33,809 nucleotides of DNA from NCBI GenBank assembly GCA_029558535.1, contig JAKQEK010000035.1, positions 1 through 33,809 of the forward strand. Reading direction: 5' to 3'. How positions within the stretch are numbered: position 1 is the stretch's first letter; every line of letters starts with the position of its first letter. Below the pieces are notes generated by a model. The model saw only the letters and a list, made by a program, of their open reading frames with translations. It did not search any database and was not told the origin of the DNA. The DNA comes from Bacteroidota bacterium. GTDB lineage: Bacteria; Bacteroidota; Bacteroidia; Bacteroidales; ML635J-15. Of the stretch, positions 26,539 through 33,332 are shown one piece after another. Made by a program: the position numbers and the translations under genes.

Positions 26539-27963
26539 TTATTCTTCGGTATCTAATTCTCTGTGAACCAGTTTAACAGAAACCTTATATTTATTTCGGA
26601 TATATTTTGATACCTTTTCGGCACAATAAACACTTCGATGTTGTCCACCTGTACAACCGAAGCTCACCATCAATGAATTAAATCCTCTCCCGATATAATT
26701 TTCAATTGTCGGGCTAATCATTGTTATTGCATTATCAACAAAAACATCTATTCCGGGATGTTTTTTAAAGAAATCTTTAACTTCTTTATCTTTTCCTGTT
26801 TTAGTTTTATATTCAGCATATCTGCCCGGATTATCCAATCCACGACAATCAAATACAAAACCTCCACCATTGCCGGTTTTATCTCCAGGTAATCCTTTTT
26901 TATAACTAAAACTACTAACTGTAACCGTAAATTCCGGATATATCTGATTCTCAAAAGCATTTTTAACTGCTATTTCATTGATTACTCTATTTAATTCTTC
27001 AAAAACAGATAACACAGGGTTAGTTTTTAGTAATGTTCTTAAATTTTCAAGCGCAAAAGGAATACTTTCAACAAAATGTTGTTTCATTTCAATAATTCCC
27101 CTTAAACCGTAAGCACCTAATGTTTGTAAAATTCTTAAATACACATAAAAATAATATCTATTATAAAAACTTTGCTTGTCAACACTGACATAAGAATTAA
27201 ATTGTTCGTAATAATAATCCAACAATTCCAGTTTTTTATCCTCTGGAATAGCCGCTTTTGCCTGATATAACAAAGACGCTACATCATATTCAGGTGCTCC
27301 TTTCCTACCCCCTTGATAATCAATAAAATACGGTTTCGAGTTTTTAATAATAATATTCCTTGCCTGAAAATCCCTGAACATAAAAAACTTCCAGCCACTC
27401 ATAGAGAGAATATCAGCAAATCTTTCAAAATCATCTTGTAGTTTTTTCTCGTCATAAGTAACACCGCAACGATTTAAAAAGTAATATTTAAAATAATTCA
27501 AATCAAAAAGTATAGATTGCGAATTAAACTCACTTATTGAGTAAGCTTTAGAGAAATCAATATAAGAAGCCGCAGCAATCTGCATTTCAACTAAAGCACT
27601 TAGTGATTTCTTATACAGATCGGTCAGATAGTTGTTAAATCCTCCATTTTTATACTCTTTTACTACGATATCCAGTAACAAGTCATCACCAAGATCTTCC
27701 AACAGGTAACAAGTCTTATCTTCCGACACATAAAAAACTTCAGGCACATTTAGTTTGCAACTTTTAAATACCTGAGTGAAGTATAAGAAGGTCTCGGTCT
27801 CAACTATATTATTGCTATAAACTCCGATAACCGTTTTTTCTCCTTTTATAAGCCTGAAATAGTTACGATTTGATCCCGCCTGCTTAATAATTGAATAATT
27901 TTCAGGTTTTGTACCGTAACATTCTAAATACAAATCGGAAAGAATTTGATATTTTTCATTCAT
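26539..27963 (-). CDS. AmgK-like sugar kinase fused to RapZ C-terminal domain
   Basis: This 474-residue protein is two proteins in one. Residues ~1-310 form an aminoglycoside-phosphotransferase-type kinase: GSNRNYFRL and KTVIGVY at the ATP loop, CYLLEDLGDDLL, the catalytic FRDFQARNII (Asp198) and the metal-binding FIDYQGGRKGAPEYDVASLL (Asp215). The RD-(F/Y)-x-A-x-N and D-(F/Y)-Q forms match AmgK, the MurNAc/GlcNAc 1-kinase of peptidoglycan recycling. Residues ~340-474 match the C-terminal domain of RapZ, which senses glucosamine-6-phosphate in E. coli: FDCRGLDNPGR, then GFNSLMVSFGCTGGQHRSVY. The RapZ nucleotide-binding N-terminal half is absent. It lies beside anmK on the same strand, but with its own -7 box. 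The kinase substrate is inferred. Confidence 0.85.
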   Translation of the reverse strand: MNEKYQILSDLYLECYGTKPENYSIIKQAGSNRNYFRLIKGEKTVIGVYSNNIVETETFLYFTQVFKSCKLNVPEVFYVSEDKTCYLLEDLGDDLLLDIVVKEYKNGGFNNYLTDLYKKSLSALVEMQIAAASYIDFSKAYSISEFNSQSILFDLNYFKYYFLNRCGVTYDEKKLQDDFERFADILSMSGWKFFMFRDFQARNIIIKNSKPYFIDYQGGRKGAPEYDVASLLYQAKAAIPEDKKLELLDYYYEQFNSYVSVDKQSFYNRYYFYVYLRILQTLGAYGLRGIIEMKQHFVESIPFALENLRTLLKTNPVLSVFEELNRVINEIAVKNAFENQIYPEFTVTVSSFSYKKGLPGDKTGNGGGFVFDCRGLDNPGRYAEYKTKTGKDKEVKDFFKKHPGIDVFVDNAITMISPTIENYIGRGFNSLMVSFGCTGGQHRSVYCAEKVSKYIRNKYKVSVKLVHRELDTEE

Positions 27964-27988
27964 TTTTCCGGACTATTTATTAATAGTT

Positions 27989-27996
27989 CAAAGTTA
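27989..27996 (-). promoter_or_regulatory. -7 box for the kinase-RapZ gene
   Basis: The minus strand reads TAACTTTG, an exact TAnnTTTG match, 25 bases before the ATG at 27963, in the 81-base gap after anmK. Confidence 0.5.
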
Positions 27997-28044
27997 TCGG
28001 ATAATTGATTTGTATTTTTGATAATACAGTTTTTTTTTTAACCT

Positions 28045-29139
28045 TTAATTGTTGGTATGATTAATTATAAATAAATCTGATGGATAAGAAATTATCCCAC
28101 AACACGAATCTGTTTTCGCACCGGTTACAGAAGACAAACAATTAATTTCGCTTCTATAACGTAACAGTCCCAGAAAAGCAAATACAACGGCTTCTTTAAA
28201 ATCAACCAGCTCTTTTTCTGGAATAATTATTTCCGTATTTGTATTTTCTTTGATTTTTGAAATCAGGTAATCATTATAAGCTCCTCCACCGGTTATAAGA
28301 ACATTCTTTTTACCCATCAATATATCAGTAATTCTTCTTGCAGTGTGTAGAGTAAATGTTGCCAGCAAATCTTCGATTTTACTCTCAGAATATTCATCCA
28401 GCAAGGGGTGAATAGATTTCTCCACCCACTCTCTTGATAGAGATTTTGGAGGCATTTGTTTATAATAATCAATATTTTCGAGTTTTTCGAACAAATCATC
28501 TATTACATTTCCTGAGGCGGCTATTTTGCCTTTATCGTCAAACAAATAGCCTATTTTATCTGCAAGTTCGTTTAAAACAATATTTACAGGAGAAATATCA
28601 AAAGCTATTCTTTTACCGGAGGTATCAGCATAAGATATATTTGAAAACCCACCCAAATTCAGACAAGAATCATATTGCCCGAATAACAATGCATCACCTA
28701 TCGGCACAAGGGGAGCGCCTTGTCCACCAAGTGCTACATCACCAGACCTAAAATCACTAATGACAGATATACCACATAACTTTGCTATTATTTCACCACT
28801 ACCTATTTGCATGGTTAATTTATTTTCGGGTTGGTGAAAAACAGTATGTCCGTGAGAAGAAATCAGGTCAATTTTATCATTAAAATCCGATTTAAAATCA
28901 TTTATATGTTTTGCACAAAACTCAGAAAATTCTATTTCAAGTTTTTTTAAATTAATACCTGATAAAAGATATGATTTAAGTAAATATTGTCGCAATTCTT
29001 CCGGATAAACAACTGATTTAGATTTTAGGATTTCACATTTCCATCCATTTTTGATTTTAATAAAACTACACATAGCAATATCCAAACCATCCACAGAAGT
29101 TCCGGACATCAATCCTATAACATTATAATATTGCTTCAT
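28045..29139 (-). CDS. anmK: Anhydro-N-acetylmuramic acid kinase
   Basis: AnmK opens the anhydro ring of 1,6-anhydro-MurNAc and phosphorylates it to MurNAc-6-phosphate in cell-wall recycling. This protein has 364 residues from the ATG at 29139. It has the ATP-loop GLMSGTSVDGLD (9-20), SHGHTVFHQP, the family hallmark GDVALGGQGAPLVP, CLNLGGFSNIS and LITGGGAYN. A longer start at 29160 is in frame, but the promoter box (29158-29165) overlaps it, so 29139 is chosen. The fused kinase-RapZ gene follows 81 bp downstream on the same strand. Divergent from the stress-protein gene. Confidence 0.93.
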   Translation of the reverse strand: MKQYYNVIGLMSGTSVDGLDIAMCSFIKIKNGWKCEILKSKSVVYPEELRQYLLKSYLLSGINLKKLEIEFSEFCAKHINDFKSDFNDKIDLISSHGHTVFHQPENKLTMQIGSGEIIAKLCGISVISDFRSGDVALGGQGAPLVPIGDALLFGQYDSCLNLGGFSNISYADTSGKRIAFDISPVNIVLNELADKIGYLFDDKGKIAASGNVIDDLFEKLENIDYYKQMPPKSLSREWVEKSIHPLLDEYSESKIEDLLATFTLHTARRITDILMGKKNVLITGGGAYNDYLISKIKENTNTEIIIPEKELVDFKEAVVFAFLGLLRYRSEINCLSSVTGAKTDSCCGIISYPSDLFIINHTNN

Positions 29140-29157
29140 TTGTAACAAATTATTAGT

Positions 29158-29165
29158 CAAAATTA
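29158..29165 (-). promoter_or_regulatory. -7 box for anmK
   Basis: The minus strand reads TAATTTTG, an exact TAnnTTTG match, 18 bases before the ATG at 29139. It overlaps the alternative upstream ATG at 29160 and so argues against that start. Confidence 0.55.
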
Positions 29166-29213
29166 GGATTTTTTAAACTTATTCTATATTTTAGCAGTAA
29201 AATAAATTTTATT

Positions 29214-30071
29214 ATGAAAAGAATAATAGTTCCATTAGATTTCTCCAAAGAATCTATCAAAGGTCTTGAATTGGCTATTTTGTATGCCAATAAGTTTAAT
29301 TCAGATTTACAAATGGTATTCGTTCAAAGCGACAAAGCAGGAAAATTCAGCATTAAATTAAAAAATCAATACGATGCTGCAATGGATGAATTTGAAACAA
29401 TTATACGTAAATACAAGAAAAAACTACATGCTGAATGCGATTTTTCATATATAATTAAATCAGGAAAAGTACATGAGGAGGTTGCACATCAGGCAGAAGC
29501 ATTTGATGATTCTATGATTATATGTTCTACCAACGGAGAATCGGGATTATCTGATTATATTATTGGAAGCAATGCTTATAGAATTGTTCAGGAAACAGAC
29601 AGACCTGTAATAACTGTTACTTCTGACAAATATATTGGTGAGGTAAAAAAAATAGTTTTACCTATAGATATAACCAAAGAAACTAGAGAAAAAGTTCCTC
29701 TGGTGGCTCGTATTGCCAAAGCTTTCGATTCAGAAATACATATTATTAAAGTAACTGGCTCTACAAATGAAGGAATACATAATAAATTGAGAATGTACGC
29801 GACCCAAATAAAGAAATTTTTTGATGAACAAGGAATTAAATACCAATCTACGCTATTGGTTGGAGATAATATTACAGACTCAACCATTGAATATGCAAAA
29901 ACAATTGATGCCGATTTAATAGCAATTATGACTGAACAAACTACAACTATTACAAATTTCTTACTTGGATCATTTGCATATCAAATGCTCAACACTTCTC
30001 CTATACCGGTTCTTAGTGTTACACCAAAAGGCTTGTTCTTTACTCATGGTTTAAGGACTACCGGAGGGTAA
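29214..30071 (+). CDS. Tandem universal stress protein (UspA-type)
   Basis: This 285-residue cytoplasmic protein has two UspA domains. The first starts KRIIVPLDFSKESIKGLELA and contains DDSMIICSTNGESGLSDYIIGSNAYRIV (core: STNGESGLSDYIIGSNA). The second starts KKIVLPIDITKETREKVPLV and ends with TNFLLGSFAYQMLNTSPIPV (core: FLLGSFAYQML). The glycine/serine loops near the end of each domain are where ATP-binding members hold the nucleotide, but the full G-2x-G-9x-G-(S/T) pattern is only partly kept. Its client process is unknown. It is divergent from anmK across a 74-base gap and is followed by the palindromic repeat region. Confidence 0.88.
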   Translation: MKRIIVPLDFSKESIKGLELAILYANKFNSDLQMVFVQSDKAGKFSIKLKNQYDAAMDEFETIIRKYKKKLHAECDFSYIIKSGKVHEEVAHQAEAFDDSMIICSTNGESGLSDYIIGSNAYRIVQETDRPVITVTSDKYIGEVKKIVLPIDITKETREKVPLVARIAKAFDSEIHIIKVTGSTNEGIHNKLRMYATQIKKFFDEQGIKYQSTLLVGDNITDSTIEYAKTIDADLIAIMTEQTTTITNFLLGSFAYQMLNTSPIPVLSVTPKGLFFTHGLRTTGG

Positions 30072-30098
30072 AATAAATTAAAAAACTCAATATTGAAC

Positions 30099-30144
30099 AG
30101 GTGGCTTCGAGACGATTCTCGTGCCTCGAATCCCTCAGCCACCT
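30099..30144 (+). repeat. Palindromic element B
   Basis: AGGTGGCT and AGCCACCT close a perfect 8-bp outer stem. Inside lies a second hairpin, CGAGA-CGAT-TCTCG, and then CTCGAATCCCTC. It shares CTTCGAGAC.ATTCTC and the CCTCAG end with element A (30161-30206) in the opposite orientation, with compensating changes in the outer stem. Confidence 0.75.
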
Positions 30145-30149
30145 TACAT

Positions 30150-30260
30150 TCGTGATTCAAGGGGACTGAGGAATTCGACCATAGGGAGAATTGTCTCGAA
30201 GTCCCCGACAAATCCAAATACAAAACACCCCTCGCAAGATTCGGATACGCCGCTCCAGCA
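30150..30260 (-). pseudogene. Decayed T9SS sorting-domain fragment
   Basis: On the minus strand the text YPNLARGVLYLDL (about 30209-30250) matches the sorting-domain start YPNPARDVLYLEL of the gene at 33333 in both protein and DNA (CCAAATACAAAAC.CCCTCG on the plus strand). Element A is inserted directly after it, then LNHECKV recalls LNCEIYNSV. A stop lies just upstream and the rest of the domain is missing, so this is a dead copy. Confidence 0.55.
30161..30206 (-). repeat. Palindromic element A
   Basis: GGGGACT (30161-30167) and AGTCCCC (30200-30206) form the outer stem. Inside is GAGA...TCTC pairing as in element B. It sits inside the decayed sorting domain at the place where element C sits in the intact copy at 33500-33531. 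Confidence 0.75.
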
Positions 30261-30299
30261 AGGTCTATCCCTATTTAGCGGGGACTGTGTCTCGTGGTT

Positions 30300-30318
30300 T
30301 TGCAGCCCAAAGCTGCAA
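30300..30318. repeat. 7-bp hairpin TTGCAGC/GCTGCAA
   Basis: A perfect 7-bp stem with a CCAAA loop lies 16 bases past the stop of the gene at 30334. It lacks a T tract on the minus strand (AAAACC follows), so it is at best a weak terminator or RNA-end stabiliser. Confidence 0.4.
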
Positions 30319-30333
30319 GTAAATTCTTTTAAG

Positions 30334-32253
30334 TTATTGCTTTTCAAAACTCCTCACCAATACATTTCCATTTCCATCAGTTATCTTAATCTGGTAAACC
30401 CCACTTGCAAAATCCTTAACATTTATTACAGTCAAATTATTTGATAATTGCAATGTTTTTACAAGTTGTCCAACAGAATTGAAAATTTCACAGTTAACTG
30501 GGAAAACAGTGTAAGCCACATCCAAATACAAAACATCTTTCGTCGGATTTGGGTATAAACTTATTGGATTTGTAGCTTCATCCGCAATTCCACTTCCACA
30601 ATTATCATTTACAAAAACCTCTTTTGTAATTGTTTTACTTTCGCCGTAGGCATCGGTAACTGTAATGCTAATTTGTTGGCTGCCAGAAGTATGCGGTGTG
30701 TAAAACTCAATTGGTTTTGCAATGCACTGACCCCATTCGTGGTTGCTGAGTGTTGCTTCGGTAATAGTTTCCTCGAAATAAGTTGAGTTGTCCCATTCAA
30801 GATTAATATGTGTAAGTCCAATCTCGACGGGCACAAAGGTCGGCGGGTAATAAATACTGTCTATAAGTTGCCCTACACTTGTCTCAATTGTATAGGGTGC
30901 CGACTTTCCTGCAATATAAGCATATACAGTAATTGTATCGCTACAGTTTACTGTTGCGGGTAAAACAATATCAATATTTAGTTCTGGTAACTCTATGTTA
31001 CTTAATCCATCCAAACCTAAACTATCTGTTTTTACAAGCCAAGCTTGCTGAGGCGGATCATATCCAAACAAATCATATTCGTTGCCATAACCTGCTATTA
31101 TAAAACCCTTGTCCGAAGTCGGTTGAGATGATGAAAAATACTGCCATCGTGAATTAGTAGCAATAGCATAATAATATCTATGCCATTTGATTTGTCCGTC
31201 AGAGTTTACTTTCATTAAGAATCCCCTATGCAACGGATAGTAGCCTAACGAAGAACCTATAAGTACTACATCACCGTTATTTTCTTGAATTAAAGAACTT
31301 ATTGAAGAACTTATATTAATATCATCAGGATCACTAGAATGACACGAATAATTCCTATATAATTTCTCCCAGATAAGATTCCCATTTGTATCAATTTTAC
31401 GCAGGCAACCATCCCAAAGATATACTCCACCACCACCGCCATAGCGTGCAACAGGATATGACCCACAGGCAAGGTAATTGGAATCGGCTGTTTCGATTAA
31501 TCCCTGTACATGACCATTATTATAATTACTCCTCCCAAAAGTTCGTTCCCATATTATATTACCGGCAGTGTCGGTTTTAAGTAGGTACCATCTAGTATTA
31601 TTACTATGGGTAATCCATGTATCCCCACCCGTAAGTATATTACCATTTGATGTTTCAATAATGTAGCTACCATACTCATAATCATTGTTCCCAAATACCT
31701 TATGCCACAAATAATTACCCATACTATCTGTTTTTGTTATTAGCAATTTGTATGCTTCATCATTGTTGTCATAAATTTGCCCGGTAATAAAATAATCCTT
31801 GTATAGTGTTTGCCTAGAAAAAAATGCTTTTTTATTTATAGTATCGAACATGATTATTTTTTGTAAAGCTAAATCAAATGTGTTATCAAAAACGTTGATA
31901 TGAATGCCTTTTTTACCAGTATTTGGGTCCTCTAGCGTTCCTGCAGTATAGTAAGTATCATTACCTTTTTTAAAATTACCATTCCAACCTTCCCAATACT
32001 CAAATATTTCCTCACCATAAATATGTTTCCATATTTTATATCCATCCTCGCTACAGTATGTTAATGCAAAACATCTTACTCCATATTCATTATCAGTTCC
32101 GGAGAGAAAGACATATCCAGTATCTATAAAAACAACAGAATTCATTATATGGGCTTTGATTGTATCTTCAACAATTTTATTAAAGACATTTTGCGAAAAA
32201 GCCACAATATTTGTAAAAATAAGTACTGCGTATATAAAAACTCTTGTCATCAT
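30334..32253 (-). CDS. Secreted T9SS substrate with propeller-like repeats
   Basis: This 639-residue protein has a signal peptide (about 1-21, ending VAFSQ). Residues ~40-430 are repeats of about 55-70 residues built around 'KTDxxGNxxWxxxF' and 'G(x)xxAGxY': TKTDSMGNYLWHKVFG, LKTDTAGNIIWERTFG, RKIDTNGNLIWEKLY, MKVNSDGQIKWHRYY. They resemble beta-propeller blades common in Bacteroidota secreted proteins. A PKD/Ig-like region follows (SQQISITVTDAYGESKTI). The last ~75 residues are a type A T9SS sorting domain (ISLYPNPTKDVLYLDV, then NSVGQLVKTLQLSNN, then SGVYQIKITDGNGNV). The last ~160 residues are nearly identical to the partial gene at 33333. Function unknown; probably surface-exposed. Confidence 0.82.
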   Translation of the reverse strand: MMTRVFIYAVLIFTNIVAFSQNVFNKIVEDTIKAHIMNSVVFIDTGYVFLSGTDNEYGVRCFALTYCSEDGYKIWKHIYGEEIFEYWEGWNGNFKKGNDTYYTAGTLEDPNTGKKGIHINVFDNTFDLALQKIIMFDTINKKAFFSRQTLYKDYFITGQIYDNNDEAYKLLITKTDSMGNYLWHKVFGNNDYEYGSYIIETSNGNILTGGDTWITHSNNTRWYLLKTDTAGNIIWERTFGRSNYNNGHVQGLIETADSNYLACGSYPVARYGGGGGVYLWDGCLRKIDTNGNLIWEKLYRNYSCHSSDPDDINISSSISSLIQENNGDVVLIGSSLGYYPLHRGFLMKVNSDGQIKWHRYYYAIATNSRWQYFSSSQPTSDKGFIIAGYGNEYDLFGYDPPQQAWLVKTDSLGLDGLSNIELPELNIDIVLPATVNCSDTITVYAYIAGKSAPYTIETSVGQLIDSIYYPPTFVPVEIGLTHINLEWDNSTYFEETITEATLSNHEWGQCIAKPIEFYTPHTSGSQQISITVTDAYGESKTITKEVFVNDNCGSGIADEATNPISLYPNPTKDVLYLDVAYTVFPVNCEIFNSVGQLVKTLQLSNNLTVINVKDFASGVYQIKITDGNGNVLVRSFEKQ

Positions 32254-32268
32254 TCAGTGTTAATATCA

Positions 32269-32276
32269 CAAATTTA
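32269..32276 (-). promoter_or_regulatory. -7 box for the gene at 30334-32253
   Basis: The minus strand reads TAAATTTG, an exact TAnnTTTG match, 15 bases before the ATG at 32253 and directly after the preceding terminator. Confidence 0.55.
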
Positions 32277-32280
32277 ACAA

Positions 32281-32302
32281 AAATCCGGATTGCTCCGGAT
32301 TT
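32281..32302 (-). terminator. Intrinsic terminator after the gene at 32307
   Basis: The 9-bp stem AAATCCGGA/TCCGGATTT has a 4-base loop. On the minus strand its 3' arm runs into TTTTTGTT. It lies 4 bases beyond the stop of the gene ending at 32307. Confidence 0.75.
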
Positions 32303-32306
32303 TTTA

Positions 32307-33257
32307 TCATTGTTTTACAAATTTTTGCTCTTTAGTAAATCCGTAGCAGTCAGTAATTTTTATTAAATAACTTGCCGGAGGATAATCTTTCATATCAACG
32401 CTTTCTATCCCGCTTTGTTGTTCAAGGGTTTTGCTGATGATAAGTTTTCCGTCTATTGTATAAATACTTATCTCACCGCTCGCACAATCATTTTTCATTT
32501 CATATCCAAGACTTTTCAATAAATCCTCGTTGCCTTCTTCGGAATATGACATGAAGTTATACTCAATATATAGCTTGTCTCTTGTGGGATTAGGATAAAT
32601 ATTTAAATCAGCCATAAAAATGTCTTCTTCCTGCTCAATAATTGCATTTCTTGGCAACATTTCCTCATAAGGTAATGGAGTATATTCTATAAACACAGAG
32701 TCTGTTGCCAATTCGTAAAGTGTTTGTGCTTTGCCCGAATACAATGGAGAAAAATCAAGGGCTGCTTCTTTTAAGAATTCCTGGTTTTGTACAAGTAAAG
32801 CATTCTCGAAAACAGTATCCTGCAATATCGAAATATAAATATCCTGTACATCGCAGAATCTCTGAATTTCTGATGCCATATCTTCGTTTGGTAAACCCGA
32901 AGCATATATTCTAAGATAATTCAAAGTGTTTTGTGCCTCAGTAAGCTCTGTTTGTGCCAGTTGCAAATTGTATCTGTTAACATAATTAATGCTGTTTTCT
33001 TCTGCATCGTTTATCAAATAATTTATCACAGTTTCTCTTAATTCCGGAACAGAATCATTGTCTATAGCATGATTAATCAAATTTGATTCGATTTTTGAAA
33101 TTTCCTGTTTTATATCGGCAATTTCGTATTCAAATTCAAGTCGTGGACTTGTACCTGATTGCACCCGTCTAATTTGCTTTTTGTGTCCGTTTTGCAAATA
33201 ATCGGAACTTTCGACCAATTCCATTATATTTTCGGGCAATGGCGAATTTTCTATCAA
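32307..33257 (-). CDS. 5'-truncated T9SS sorting-domain protein (probable remnant)
   Basis: The longest frame with a start codon (TTG at 33257) gives 316 residues, but no signal peptide is present and no ATG opens it. The same frame is open upstream all the way to the TAA (33333-33335) of the next gene, giving sensible text such as ILDNRSTNRPRIASILIENS. The protein has a long helical middle (IKQEISKIESNLINHAI, then QLAQTELTEAQNTLNYL) that resembles the pre-C-terminal part of large Bacteroidota surface proteins. It ends in a T9SS sorting domain of a different subtype from its neighbours (LNIYPNPTRDKLYIEYNF, then SIYTIDGKLIISK, then PPASYLIKITD). I infer the 3' end of a large gene whose front was lost. 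It may be silent. Confidence 0.6.
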   Translation of the reverse strand: MIENSPLPENIMELVESSDYLQNGHKKQIRRVQSGTSPRLEFEYEIADIKQEISKIESNLINHAIDNDSVPELRETVINYLINDAEENSINYVNRYNLQLAQTELTEAQNTLNYLRIYASGLPNEDMASEIQRFCDVQDIYISILQDTVFENALLVQNQEFLKEAALDFSPLYSGKAQTLYELATDSVFIEYTPLPYEEMLPRNAIIEQEEDIFMADLNIYPNPTRDKLYIEYNFMSYSEEGNEDLLKSLGYEMKNDCASGEISIYTIDGKLIISKTLEQQSGIESVDMKDYPPASYLIKITDCYGFTKEQKFVKQ

Positions 33258-33332
33258 TATAGAAGCTATTCTCGGACGATTTGTTGAACGATTATCAAGT
33301 ATAGTCTCAAAAACCTCTGTACGAATATTCTC

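Noticed and set aside
28013..28020. A plus-strand TATTTTTG promoter match
   Set aside because: No plus-strand gene follows; it lies in the gap between two minus-strand genes and is expected by chance in AT-rich DNA.
28434..28751. A 105-codon frame antisense to anmK
   Set aside because: Shadow of the well-supported anmK frame on the other strand.
30121..30444. A 107-codon open frame on the plus strand (and an overlapping minus-strand one at 30144-30347)
   Set aside because: It runs through palindromic elements A and B and antisense to the end of a real gene; composition is not protein-like.
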